14,408 nt of DNA from CAZRZN01 sp964604565 (GCA_964604565.1 CAZRZN010000095.1:1-14408), one strand, 5' to 3'. Shown: positions 1 through 6,971, numbered from the stretch's first letter. The notes: generated from the letters alone by a model not told the origin. A program made the numbers and translations.

Positions 1-796
1 CCATGTGAACATGCTCCGGACGCAGGCCGATCTGGCCTGCGCTATCGCTTTGTCCGAACAGGGCGGCATCGATGAAATTCGTCGGAGGTGACCCGATGAA
101 GCCTGCGACGAAGGCGGTTCGGGGGTTTGCGTAAACCTCCAGCGGGGCGCCGATCTGATCTGCGACCCCGGCGTTCATCACGATGATCCGGTCGGCCATG
201 GTCATCGCTTCGATCTGATCATGCGTCACGTAAAGCGCGGTCACGCCGAGCTTGCGTTGAAGGGCCTTTATTTCCAGCCGCATCTGCACCCGCAGCTTGG
301 CGTCGAGGTTGGACAAGGGTTCGTCGAACAGAAAGACCGCGGGTTTGCGCACGATGGCCCGGCCCATCGCGACCCGCTGCCGCTGCCCGCCGGACAATTC
401 GCGCGGGCGGCGCTGCAGATACGGCTCCAGTTGCAGCAGCCTCGCGGCCTCGGCGACGCGCTCGGCGATCTCGGCCTTGGGTCTCTTCGCGATCTTCAGG
501 CCATAGGCCATGTTGTCGAAAACCGACATGTGGGGATAAAGGGCGTAGTTCTGGAACACCATGGCGATATCACGGTCCATCGGTTCCACCTCGTTCACGC
601 GCCGGCCGTCGATCCGGATTTCGCCAGAGGTGATCGACTCCAGCCCGGCAACCATGCGCAACAACGTGGACTTGCCGCACCCCGAGGGGCCGACAATCAC
701 GATGAATTCTCCATCCGCGATATTGACGTCGACATCGTGGATGACGTCGGTCTTGCCATAGGATTTCTTGACGTCTTCTAGCGTTACAGTGGCCAT
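1..796 (-). CDS. ugpC: Glycerol-3-phosphate ABC transporter ATP-binding protein UgpC (partial, C-terminus outside window)
   Basis: This is the ATPase of the Ugp importer, a cytoplasmic dimer that powers uptake of sn-glycerol-3-phosphate. About 265 N-terminal residues are visible, beginning MATVTLEDVKKSYG. They include the Walker A motif GPSGCGKST (residues 36-44), the Q-loop at FQNYALYPH (81-89), the signature LSGGQRQR (134-141), Walker B with FLFDEP (155-160) and the H-loop in YVTHDQ (189-194). The frame then enters the C-terminal regulatory domain typical of the MalK/UgpC subfamily (IGLRPEHVH near residue 256) and runs off the left edge. The ATG lies 4 bases past the ugpE stop, so the gene is the fourth cistron of ugpBAEC. 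The family is certain. The Ugp assignment rests mainly on the upstream genes, because MalK-type ATPases look alike. Confidence 0.93.
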   Translation of the reverse strand, partial: MATVTLEDVKKSYGKTDVIHDVDVNIADGEFIVIVGPSGCGKSTLLRMVAGLESITSGEIRIDGRRVNEVEPMDRDIAMVFQNYALYPHMSVFDNMAYGLKIAKRPKAEIAERVAEAARLLQLEPYLQRRPRELSGGQRQRVAMGRAIVRKPAVFLFDEPLSNLDAKLRVQMRLEIKALQRKLGVTALYVTHDQIEAMTMADRIIVMNAGVADQIGAPLEVYANPRTAFVAGFIGSPPTNFIDAALFGQSDSAGQIGLRPEHVHM

Positions 797-800
797 CTTC

Positions 801-1706
801 TTATTTCTCGCTTTCCACCAAACCGCGTATGAACAGCCTTTGCATCCCGATCACCACCAGCACGGGCGGCACCATCGCAAGGATCGAGGTCGCCATGATC
901 ACCGGCCAGTCGGCGATATCGTCGCCGGAGGGGAACATCTGCTTGATGCCCATGACGATGGTATTCATGTCGGGATCCGTCGTGATCAGCAGCGGCCAAA
1001 GGTATTGGTTCCAGCCGTAGATGAACAGGATCACGAACAGCGCGGCGATGTTCGTCCGACTCATCGGCAGCAGGATATCGAAAAAGAACCGCATCGGCCC
1101 GGCGCCATCGACGCGCGCCGCCTCTGCCAGTTCGTCCGGCACGGTCATGAAGAATTGCCGGAAAAGGAAGGTCGCGGTGGCTGAGGCGATCAGCGGCAGG
1201 ATCAGCCCTTGGTAGCTGTTCAGCATTCCGAAGTTCGCGATGACCTCATAGGTTGGGACGATCCGGACCTCCACTGGCAGCATCAGCGTCAGGAAGATCA
1301 ACCAGAAGAACATCTTGCGTCCCGGAAACCGGAAATAGACGATCGCGAAGGCCGAAAGGAGCGAGATCGCGATCTTGCCCAGGGCGATGCCGAAGGCCAT
1401 GATCGAGGAATTCAGCAGCATTGTGGCAACAGGTGCGTTGACACCTGAGGTCAGCGCCTTGGCGTAATTCTCAAAGAACTTGTCGCCCGGGATCAAGGGC
1501 ATCGGCGGCCGGACGATTTCCTGCTGATCCACTGTCGAGGCGACAAAGGCCAGCCAGATCGGAAAGAAGATAAACAAGACGCCGACGATCAGGCCCAGAT
1601 GCGTCAGCCACAGGCCGGCGCCGCGTTTTTCCACCATCCCGTCGGGCAACGGCTTGTGCCGCTTGGCGGGTGTCGCGGCGGCTGTCAGGGGATCCTGTGC
1701 CGTCAA
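801..1706 (-). CDS. ugpE: Glycerol-3-phosphate ABC transporter permease UgpE
   Basis: Inner-membrane permease that pairs with UgpA. The protein closely resembles E. coli UgpE: LMLPVEVRIVPTYEVIANFG, the segment SATATFLFRQFFMTVPDEL, the EAA loop EAARVDGAGPMRFFFDILLP (194-214), GWNQYLWPLL and the C-terminal end RGLVESEK. Six hydrophobic segments are visible. I place the start at TTG 1706, which overlaps the ugpA stop (TTGA). A GGAGG Shine-Dalgarno sequence sits 8 bases upstream, which suggests translational coupling and gives 301 residues. An in-frame ATG at 1637 would give 278 residues, nearer the E. coli length of about 281, but it has no clear ribosome binding site. The family call is secure and the start is not. 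Confidence 0.93.
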   Translation of the reverse strand: MTAQDPLTAAATPAKRHKPLPDGMVEKRGAGLWLTHLGLIVGVLFIFFPIWLAFVASTVDQQEIVRPPMPLIPGDKFFENYAKALTSGVNAPVATMLLNSSIMAFGIALGKIAISLLSAFAIVYFRFPGRKMFFWLIFLTLMLPVEVRIVPTYEVIANFGMLNSYQGLILPLIASATATFLFRQFFMTVPDELAEAARVDGAGPMRFFFDILLPMSRTNIAALFVILFIYGWNQYLWPLLITTDPDMNTIVMGIKQMFPSGDDIADWPVIMATSILAMVPPVLVVIGMQRLFIRGLVESEK

Positions 1707-2584
1707 TAGTGCACCCTCCGCTCTATGAATTTGAACTGAACGACCGTCAGCACGGCGACGACGAACAGAAGAATGACCGATTGCGCCGCGGACGATCCAA
1801 GGTCCTGCCCGACGAAGCCGTCCGCATAGACCTTGTAGACAAGGATCGTGGTGGCCTGTTGCGGTCCACCGCTGGTGATCGTGTGGATCACGCCGAAGGT
1901 TTCGAAGAAGGCGTAGATGATGTTCACGACAAGCAGAAAGAAGGTGGTCGGCGAGAGCAGCGGGAAAACGATGGTGCGAAAGCGCGTCCAGAAGCGCGCG
2001 CCGTCGATCGCCGCCGCCTCGATCACCGATTTCGGGATCGCTTGCAACCCGGCGAGGAAGAACAGGAAATTGTAGCTGATCCGCCCCCATGCGCTGGCGA
2101 CAACGACAAGGCCCATCGCCTCGCCTTCGTTCAGGACATGGTTCCAGTCATAGCCCAGCAGGCCGAGATACCACGTCACGACGCCGACGCGGGTGTTGAA
2201 CATGAACATCCACAGCACGCCTGCCACGGCAGGGGCGACCGCATAGGGCCAGATCAGCAGCGTGCGATAGGTCCCGGATCCCTTGATCAGCCGGTCTGCC
2301 AGCACGGCGAGATAAAGGGCGACGCCCATCGAGACGACCGTCACGAGAATGGAAAACACCGCCGTGGTGGCGAAGGAGGCGCGATAATAGGGATCGGACA
2401 GCAGGTATTCGAAATTTCCAAGACCGACCCACTGCATGGAAAGGCCAAAAGGATCGGGAATGAAGAGTGACTGCCGGATCGCCTCTCCGGCCGGGTAAAA
2501 GAAGAACACGACCGTAATCACGATCTGCGGCAGGACCAGTAGAAGCGGCAGCCAGATGCCCTTGAAAGTGACACGCTTTTCCAT
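1703..2584 (-). CDS. ugpA: Glycerol-3-phosphate ABC transporter permease UgpA
   Basis: First inner-membrane permease of the Ugp importer, 293 residues, matching the family length. It opens MEKRVTFKGIWLPLLLVLPQ and has six hydrophobic segments. UgpA-type motifs include SLFIPDPFGLSMQWVGLGNF, LIWPYAVAPAVAGVLWMFMFN, the EAA loop EAAAIDGARFWTRFRTIVFPLL (189-210), and FFETFGVIHTITSGGP. The open frame extends upstream to 2680. ATG 2584 is chosen because homologous sequence begins there and the extension would run through the ugpB-ugpA stem-loops. An AAAGG sequence lies about 7 bases before it. The stop overlaps the proposed TTG start of ugpE. Confidence 0.95.
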   Translation of the reverse strand: MEKRVTFKGIWLPLLLVLPQIVITVVFFFYPAGEAIRQSLFIPDPFGLSMQWVGLGNFEYLLSDPYYRASFATTAVFSILVTVVSMGVALYLAVLADRLIKGSGTYRTLLIWPYAVAPAVAGVLWMFMFNTRVGVVTWYLGLLGYDWNHVLNEGEAMGLVVVASAWGRISYNFLFFLAGLQAIPKSVIEAAAIDGARFWTRFRTIVFPLLSPTTFFLLVVNIIYAFFETFGVIHTITSGGPQQATTILVYKVYADGFVGQDLGSSAAQSVILLFVVAVLTVVQFKFIERRVHY

Positions 2585-2627
2585 GCGATTGCCTTTGTGT
2601 GTCCCTGACGGTAACAGCCCGGGCCCA

Positions 2628-2662
2628 AACCCTCGCCCGGAATGGGCAAGCGGGCCAGGGTT
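2628..2662 (-). repeat. Stem-loop in the ugpB-ugpA spacer, proximal to ugpA
   Basis: AACCCT at 2628-2633 and GCCCG at 2635-2639 pair with CGGGC at 2651-2655 and AGGGTT at 2657-2662. The stem is 11 pairs with one mismatch (2634/2656) and an 11-base loop. It lies in the transcribed spacer between ugpB and ugpA and no T-run follows, so it is more likely an mRNA processing or stabilising structure than a terminator. Confidence 0.55.
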
Positions 2663-2690
2663 CGGGACGTTGCCCCGCAAGGGCAGGGGT

Positions 2691-2712
2691 GGGGCGCGAC
2701 GGACCGCGCCCC
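2691..2712 (-). repeat. Perfect GC stem-loop directly after ugpB
   Basis: GGGGCGCG at 2691-2698 and CGCGCCCC at 2705-2712 form a perfect 8-pair all-G/C stem with a 6-base loop, starting 11 bases after the ugpB stop. No T-tract follows on the minus strand. Structures of this kind after a binding-protein gene commonly protect the upstream message and lower expression of the downstream permease genes. That role is inferred here. Confidence 0.6.
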
Positions 2713-2722
2713 GGTGCCCGGA

Positions 2723-4033
2723 TCAGCGCGTGGCTTGCTCGAACCGGCGCAGCAGCTGGTTGCCACGGGCGACCGCGGAATCCAGCGCCTCCTGCGCGCC
2801 CTTGTCACCGGCCCAGACCGCCTCCAGCTCTTCGTCGATGATCGTGCGGATCTGATCGAAGGAACCAAGGCGCAGGCCCTTGGAGTTTGCTGTCGGCTGG
2901 TTGGCCGTCATCTGGACCACGGCGACGTCCGTTCCCGGGTTGGCCTCGTAAAAGCCCTGGCTGCGGGTCAGTTCACCAGCCGCCGAGGTGATTGGCAGGT
3001 AACCGGTATCCTGATGCCACTTGGCCTGAATCTCCGGGCTGGAAAGGAAATTCATGAACTCCGCGACACCGGCGTATTCATCCGCCTGGTGACCTTCCAT
3101 GACCCACAGCGAAGCGCCGCCGATGATGGTGTTCTGCGGTCCGTCGACAAGCGAGTCCCAGTAGGGCAGGGGGCGGACCTCGAAATCGAAGTCGGCCTCC
3201 GCGCTGATGCCTGCATACCCGGCCGAGCTTTCGGTGAAGAGGGCACATTCGCCGCCGCGGAAGTTGGCGCCCCCCTCGTTGCGGCGTCCGGCATAAACGA
3301 ACTTGCCGTCACGCGCCCATTCCCCCATCGCGGAGATATGCGCGACCTGCGCCGCACTGTTGAACGCCAGTTCCGTATCCGTGCCGGCAAAGCCGTTTTC
3401 CTGCGTTGCAAAGGGCACGTCGTGATAGGCGGAGAAGTTTTCCAGATGGATCCAGCTTTGCCAAGCGGTGGTCATCGGGCAATCGACGCCGGCCTGCTTG
3501 AGTTGATCCAGCACATCGCCGACCTGTTCCCAGGTGGACAGGTCGGTGTCAGGATCGATGCCTGCCTCCGAAAGCATGTCGCGGTTGACCCACAGCACCG
3601 GGGTCGATGAGTTGAACGGCAGCGACAGCATGTTGCCGTCCGCAGATGTGTAGTAGCCTTTGACCGAGCCGATGTATGCGGATTGGTCGAATTCGGCGCC
3701 GGCCTCTTCCATGACCTCGAAGATCGGCTTGATCGCGCCTTCGGCAGCCATCATCGTCGCGGTGCCGACCTCGAACACCATCAGGATATGCGGCTGCTCT
3801 CCCGCGCGAAAGGCGGCGATGCCCGCGTTCAGCGTTTCGGAATAGTTGCCCTTGTGTGCTGCGGTGACCGCATACTGGTCCTGGCTGGCGTTGAAGGTCT
3901 CGACCTGTTCGGCCACCAGTTCACCAAGACGCCCGGTGAAGGCATGCCAGAACTCGATCTCTGTCTGTGCGGCGGCGCTCTGCGCCGTTGCCAGAGACGC
4001 GCTCAGCGCGAGAATGGACAGTGAATGTTTCAT
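2723..4033 (-). CDS. ugpB: Glycerol-3-phosphate ABC transporter periplasmic binding protein UgpB
   Basis: Periplasmic receptor that delivers sn-glycerol-3-phosphate, and in some species glycerophosphodiesters, to UgpAE. The 436-residue product is close to the E. coli length of 438. It starts with a Sec signal peptide (MKHSLSILALSASLATAQSA, cleavage expected near AAAQ-TE). It then shows UgpB hallmarks: EIEFWHAFTGRLGELV, KGNYSETLNAGIAAFRAGEQ, ILMVFEVGTATMMAAEGAIK, TGYLPIT, KGLRLGSFDQIRTIIDEELE and a C-terminal RGNQLLRRFEQ. ATG 4033 is chosen over the upstream extension to 4186 because it begins the signal peptide and follows GGGAGAGAG. It is the first cistron of ugpBAEC, and both upstream and downstream sequences hold structured elements. 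The order B-A-E-C without an attached ugpQ is visible in this window. Confidence 0.96.
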   Translation of the reverse strand: MKHSLSILALSASLATAQSAAAQTEIEFWHAFTGRLGELVAEQVETFNASQDQYAVTAAHKGNYSETLNAGIAAFRAGEQPHILMVFEVGTATMMAAEGAIKPIFEVMEEAGAEFDQSAYIGSVKGYYTSADGNMLSLPFNSSTPVLWVNRDMLSEAGIDPDTDLSTWEQVGDVLDQLKQAGVDCPMTTAWQSWIHLENFSAYHDVPFATQENGFAGTDTELAFNSAAQVAHISAMGEWARDGKFVYAGRRNEGGANFRGGECALFTESSAGYAGISAEADFDFEVRPLPYWDSLVDGPQNTIIGGASLWVMEGHQADEYAGVAEFMNFLSSPEIQAKWHQDTGYLPITSAAGELTRSQGFYEANPGTDVAVVQMTANQPTANSKGLRLGSFDQIRTIIDEELEAVWAGDKGAQEALDSAVARGNQLLRRFEQATR

Positions 4034-4055
4034 GATCTCTCTCCCAGATTGCGAA

Positions 4056-4079
4056 CGCATGGTCTTATGTGTCCATGCG
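4056..4079 (-). promoter_or_regulatory. Inverted repeat in the ugpB leader
   Basis: CGCATGG (4056-4062) and CCATGCG (4073-4079) are a perfect 7-base inverted repeat with a 10-base spacer, ending 23 bases upstream of the ugpB ATG. If transcription starts near 4091 it would form a 5' UTR hairpin; otherwise it could be an operator. The sequence cannot decide between these. Confidence 0.35.
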
Positions 4080-4097
4080 CCCCTTGGATGGCCGGTT

Positions 4098-4129
4098 GGT
4101 ATCCGGCGCTTGTAACGCTTTGTTGACGC
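4098..4129 (-). promoter_or_regulatory. Candidate PHO box and -10 for ugpB
   Basis: The minus strand reads GCGTCAACAAAGCGTTAC over 4129-4112. It resembles the PhoB consensus of two 7-base units separated by four A/T-rich bases: the GTCA and GTTA cores are 11 bases apart with a CAAA spacer. A weak -10 (GATACC, 4103-4098) follows 8 bases later. ugp operons are PhoB-controlled in E. coli and several rhizobia, and the position about 80 bases before the ugpB ATG fits. The match is degenerate, since the leading CT of each unit is GC. Confidence 0.35.
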
Positions 4130-4302
4130 GGTCTTCTTTATCTTGGCCGCGGTGTGTTGCAGGCAGGCAGGATCCCGGTCCGGCATGTTTGTGTCGACTG
4201 TTTTTCGCCCCGCTGCGGGGGGCTGTGTCCACGAACCGACCCATGATCATGGTGCCGACCGCATACACCATCAGGTTACCGATTTGCAGGCAGGCGTCCA
4301 CC

Positions 4303-4318
4303 ATCAAGTTGACTTGAT
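4303..4318. promoter_or_regulatory. 16-base palindrome, possible operator
   Basis: ATCAAGTTGACTTGAT is a perfect 7-base inverted repeat with a 2-base centre (TG), close to the middle of the divergent spacer. Its size and symmetry suit a dimeric helix-turn-helix regulator. It sits far from both start codons (about 270 bases from ugpB and 310 from the AGE gene), so the assignment is tentative. Confidence 0.3.
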
Positions 4319-4553
4319 CGGCGGACAGTGGCGCGTTATCCGTCAGAATATCTGTGCCATGTTTAGCCAGTCCGAAAAGACTGTCCGCGTGGCCGCGCCC
4401 AGGCATCTCTGTGGGCTTTTCGGCTCACGTGTGATCCTTGAAAATACTGCGGGATCTGTCGTAGCCGGTTTTCGTGTCCATGCTGACGTAGATATGGTGC
4501 CCGCCGGGTCCGTGGCAGACGTCATTTCTGAGCCCGGTAATGCTGTTTGCGGC

Positions 4554-4601
4554 TATGATCCAGTCAAGCGACCTCCCTCACCAAGGAAAGCGGTCGCTTG
4601 A
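4554..4601 (+). promoter_or_regulatory. Likely -10 element and 10-base inverted repeat before the AGE-family gene
   Basis: TCAAGCGACC (4564-4573) and GGTCGCTTGA (4592-4601) form a perfect 10-base inverted repeat with an 18-base spacer, ending 26 bases before the ATG at 4628. A good -10 hexamer TATGAT lies at 4554-4559, which would place the transcription start at about 4566, inside the left arm. No good -35 is visible. The repeat could be an operator overlapping the start site or a leader hairpin. Confidence 0.45.
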
Positions 4602-4627
4602 ACGGTCTGAACTCCAGAGGATGCAAC

Positions 4628-5860
4628 ATGGAAAACACCCCTCTCGCAGACCCGTCGTTCGAGGGGGGCTGGCTCGACGATCCGGTGCATCGTGCCTTCC
4701 TTTTGCGGGATGCGCGCCGCCAGCTGGCCTTTTTCGCGCGGAGTCTCAGGCCGGACGGCGGCTTTGACAGTCTGGACGCGGTCGGTCGTCCCCTGCCGCG
4801 GGCGGGGCAGGAATTGCATGTGACGGCGCGCATGGTGCATTCCTACGTGTTGGGCAAGTCCATCGGCCATCCCGGTGCGGATCGCATGATCGATGCGGGG
4901 ATGACCTTCCTCTGGACGATGCACCGCGATGCCCTTCAGGGCGGCTACGTCTGGTCGGTCGACGAGACTGGCATCAAGGATGCGGCCAAGATGGCCTATG
5001 GGCACGTCTTTGTCCTTTTGGCGGCATCCAGCGCGAAAACGGTCGGGCATCCCTTGGCGACCCCGCTTTTCGACGACATCGCCGAGGTTCTCGACCGCCA
5101 TTTCTGGGAGGAAGGACCGGGCCTGTTCAAAGATGAGCTGACCCGCGATTGGCAGATGTTTTCAACCTATCGCGGCATGAATGCCAACATGCACGCGGTC
5201 GAGGCGCTTCTGGCGGCCTATGAAGCGACGGATGACCGGAATTGGCTGACGCGCGCGGGCCGGATTCTGGATTTCTTCACCCGCCGAATGGCGGCGTCCC
5301 ATGAGTGGCGGCTGCCGGAACATTACACGCAGGATTGGCAGGTCGACCCTGACTATTCGGGTAATCCGATGTTCCGTCCGGCCGGCACCACGCCCGGCCA
5401 CAGCCTTGAAATGGGGCGGTTGCTGCTTCAGCATTGGGAACTTTCGGGCCGCCCGGAGGACGATGCGCGCGCGCGCGCGCGAGCCCTGATCGAACGTGCC
5501 TTGGCGGACGCCTGGCTGCCCGAGGGCGGGCTGGCCTATACCTTGAAGGCGGACGGGGCTGTTGCAATCACAGACCGCTACTGGTGGCCGGTAACGGAGG
5601 GCATCGGGGCGCTGGCAACTCTGCTGAAACTCACCGGCCACGCCGAGGACGAAGTCTGGTATCGCAGGCTCTGGACCTTTGCGGACAACGCGTTGATCGA
5701 TCATGACCGGGGCGGCTGGTATCCCGAACTGGCCAGCGATGGCCGGCCCGCGGCGCATCAGTTCATCGGGAAACCGGATATCTACCACGCCTTGCAGGCG
5801 GCGCTTTATCCTCTGTCACCCGGGGTCTCGCGACACGGCCAATTCTTGCCAACGGTCTAG
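4628..5860 (+). CDS. AGE-family sugar epimerase/isomerase (N-acylglucosamine 2-epimerase / YihS / mannose isomerase type)
   Basis: A 410-residue cytoplasmic (alpha/alpha)6-barrel enzyme of the AGE superfamily, which interconverts aldoses and ketoses or epimerises at C2. Candidate catalytic residues line up with E. coli YihS (R55, H176, H248, E251, H383): R68 in HVTARMVHSY, H189 in MNANMHAVEA, H258 and E261 in PGHSLEMGRLLL, and H387 in GKPDIYHALQ. GGW segments in the barrel loops (GGFDS, DRGGWYPE) also fit. The start ATG 4628 follows AGAGG and is preferred over an in-frame TTG at 4598, which lies within the inverted repeat. The gene diverges from ugpB and precedes a CDF transporter. Sugar specificity (mannose, sulfoquinovose-derived sugar, N-acyl sugar) cannot be read from sequence. 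A (CG)8 tract lies at 5465-5481. Confidence 0.88.
   Translation: MENTPLADPSFEGGWLDDPVHRAFLLRDARRQLAFFARSLRPDGGFDSLDAVGRPLPRAGQELHVTARMVHSYVLGKSIGHPGADRMIDAGMTFLWTMHRDALQGGYVWSVDETGIKDAAKMAYGHVFVLLAASSAKTVGHPLATPLFDDIAEVLDRHFWEEGPGLFKDELTRDWQMFSTYRGMNANMHAVEALLAAYEATDDRNWLTRAGRILDFFTRRMAASHEWRLPEHYTQDWQVDPDYSGNPMFRPAGTTPGHSLEMGRLLLQHWELSGRPEDDARARARALIERALADAWLPEGGLAYTLKADGAVAITDRYWWPVTEGIGALATLLKLTGHAEDEVWYRRLWTFADNALIDHDRGGWYPELASDGRPAAHQFIGKPDIYHALQAALYPLSPGVSRHGQFLPTV
5465..5481 (+). repeat. CG dinucleotide tract inside the AGE-family gene
   Basis: Seventeen bases of uninterrupted alternating G and C encode an Ala-Arg run (residues 280-285) between two helices of the barrel. Such tracts can slip during replication and favour Z-DNA. 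Loss or gain of one unit would shift the frame about two thirds of the way through the gene. Confidence 0.6.
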
Positions 5861-5868
5861 ATCCGGGA

Positions 5869-5884
5869 ATGTGCTGCGGCACAT
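5869..5884 (+). repeat. Small stem-loop between the AGE-family and CDF genes
   Basis: ATGTGC and GCACAT form a perfect 6-pair stem around a TGCG loop, 8 bases after the AGE-family stop. No T-run follows, so it is not a clear terminator. It overlaps the ATG at 5883 and argues for the downstream GTG as the start of the CDF gene. Confidence 0.4.
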
Positions 5885-5945
5885 GCCTCGCTTGCAGTCG
5901 GCCCCCCAGCCGGATAGTCAACCTTGGCATCAAACAGGAGCGGAC

Positions 5946-6836
5946 GTGTCCACGACGCTGAAACTTGCCTCCGGCAGTTTACTGGTTGGCCTTGTTGTGC
6001 TTGGGCTGAAACTGCTGGCGTGGCGGATGACAGGCTCCATCGCGCTCCTGTCGGACGCGCTGGAAAGCACCGTGAATCTTGCCACGGCCTTTGCCGCACT
6101 GGTCGCGATCCGGGTCGCAGCGCGGCCAGCGGACGACAATCACCCCTTTGGTCATCACAAGGCCGAATTTTTCAGTGCCGTGCTGGAGGGGGTTCTGATC
6201 ATTGTCGCCGCGCTTTTCATTCTGCGCGAAGCCTATACCGGGTTTTTGAATCCTCGATCGATCGATGCCCCGATCGAAGGGTTGATCGTCAACGGGATCG
6301 CCACTGCGCTGAACGGGATCTGGGCCACGGTTCTGGTGCGGCAGGGGACGCGACTGAAATCGCCCGCGTTGGTCGCGGATGGCAGACATCTGTGGACCGA
6401 TGTCTATACCTCGCTGGGTGTGGCGGTTGGCGTCTTGCTGGCGGTCGGGACGGGATGGCAATTGCTTGACCCTCTGATGGCAGCCCTCTTGGCGGTCAAT
6501 ATCCTGTGGACCGGGTCAAAGGTTGTGCGCGAATCTCTCAGTGGCCTGATGGACGAAGCGGTCCCGGAAGCGACTCTGGAACGAATAAGTGAGGTCATAG
6601 CGGCAGAAGCCGGTGGCGCCGTGGAGGCACATGACCTACGCACCCGACACGCCGGGCGCGCCACATTCGTCGAGTTTCACCTTGTGGTGCCGGGAGAGAT
6701 GACAGTCTGGCATGCCCATGAAATCTGCGACCGGGTCGAGGCGGCCATTGGAAAGGCCGTTCCCGACAGCCGCGTGACCATCCACGTGGAACCCGACCAC
6801 AAGGTAAAGAACACCGGGATCCTCTTGTCGGAGTGA
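5946..6836 (+). CDS. Cation diffusion facilitator (CDF) family metal efflux transporter
   Basis: Inner-membrane proton-coupled exporter of divalent metals (Zn, Fe, Mn, Co or Cd), acting as a dimer. The 296 residues show six hydrophobic segments, SDALESTVN in helix 2 (D37, E40), PADDNHPFGHHKAE (61-74) in the first cytoplasmic loop, and ADGRHLWTD in helix 5, whose H148 and D152 match H153/D157 of E. coli YiiP. The cytoplasmic domain ends in VTIHVEP (H280). At the position of YiiP D49 there is a serine (S41) next to E40, so the transport site may differ from the zinc type. Start GTG 5946 follows CAGGAG by 5 bases. An ATG at 5883 has no ribosome binding site and lies in a hairpin. The gene is 85 bases downstream of the AGE-family gene and possibly co-transcribed with it. 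Confidence 0.9.
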   Translation: MSTTLKLASGSLLVGLVVLGLKLLAWRMTGSIALLSDALESTVNLATAFAALVAIRVAARPADDNHPFGHHKAEFFSAVLEGVLIIVAALFILREAYTGFLNPRSIDAPIEGLIVNGIATALNGIWATVLVRQGTRLKSPALVADGRHLWTDVYTSLGVAVGVLLAVGTGWQLLDPLMAALLAVNILWTGSKVVRESLSGLMDEAVPEATLERISEVIAAEAGGAVEAHDLRTRHAGRATFVEFHLVVPGEMTVWHAHEICDRVEAAIGKAVPDSRVTIHVEPDHKVKNTGILLSE

Positions 6837-6971
6837 TCGGCAAAGGCCAGCGGCCCGACGCGTGGCCCCTTTGTTCCCGTGGGCCTGCCCGATTGCCGAG
6901 TGGCGAACAAACCTCCAGCGGGCCCGCGGCAAGGCAACTCCGGCCGCGAGGGGGGGGAGTCGAAAAGGCAA

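Larger units (their letters stand above)
4034..4627. other. Divergent intergenic region between ugpB and the AGE-family gene
   Basis: This 594-base spacer carries no gene I can confirm. It separates two divergently transcribed genes and so should hold both promoters. It contains inverted repeats at 4056-4079, 4303-4318 and 4564-4601, a PHO-box-like direct repeat at 4112-4129 and a 12-base direct repeat TTGCAGGCAGGC (4157-4168 and 4284-4295). A minus-strand frame from about 4579 down to 4065 reads like protein in parts but has an in-frame TGA near 4418-4420 and no convincing start. It is treated as a possible remnant under findings. Confidence 0.8.

Noticed and set aside
1670..2470. 266-codon open frame on the plus strand
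   Set aside because: It is antisense to ugpA, rich in Asp, Arg, His and Glu as shadow frames here are, and has no ribosome binding site or family resemblance.
4201..4220. T-run plus CCCCG-CTG-CGGGG hairpin as a terminator
   Set aside because: The T-run precedes the hairpin on the plus strand and becomes an A-run on the minus strand, so it is in the wrong order for an intrinsic terminator on either strand, and the stem is only five pairs.
4241..4252. Palindrome CCATGATCATGG as an operator
   Set aside because: Twelve-base perfect palindromes built from common tetramers occur often enough by chance, and it lies away from any promoter element I could identify.
4143..4601. 152-codon plus-strand frame in the divergent spacer
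   Set aside because: No ribosome binding site, no recognisable motif, and it runs into the promoter and inverted repeat of the AGE-family gene.
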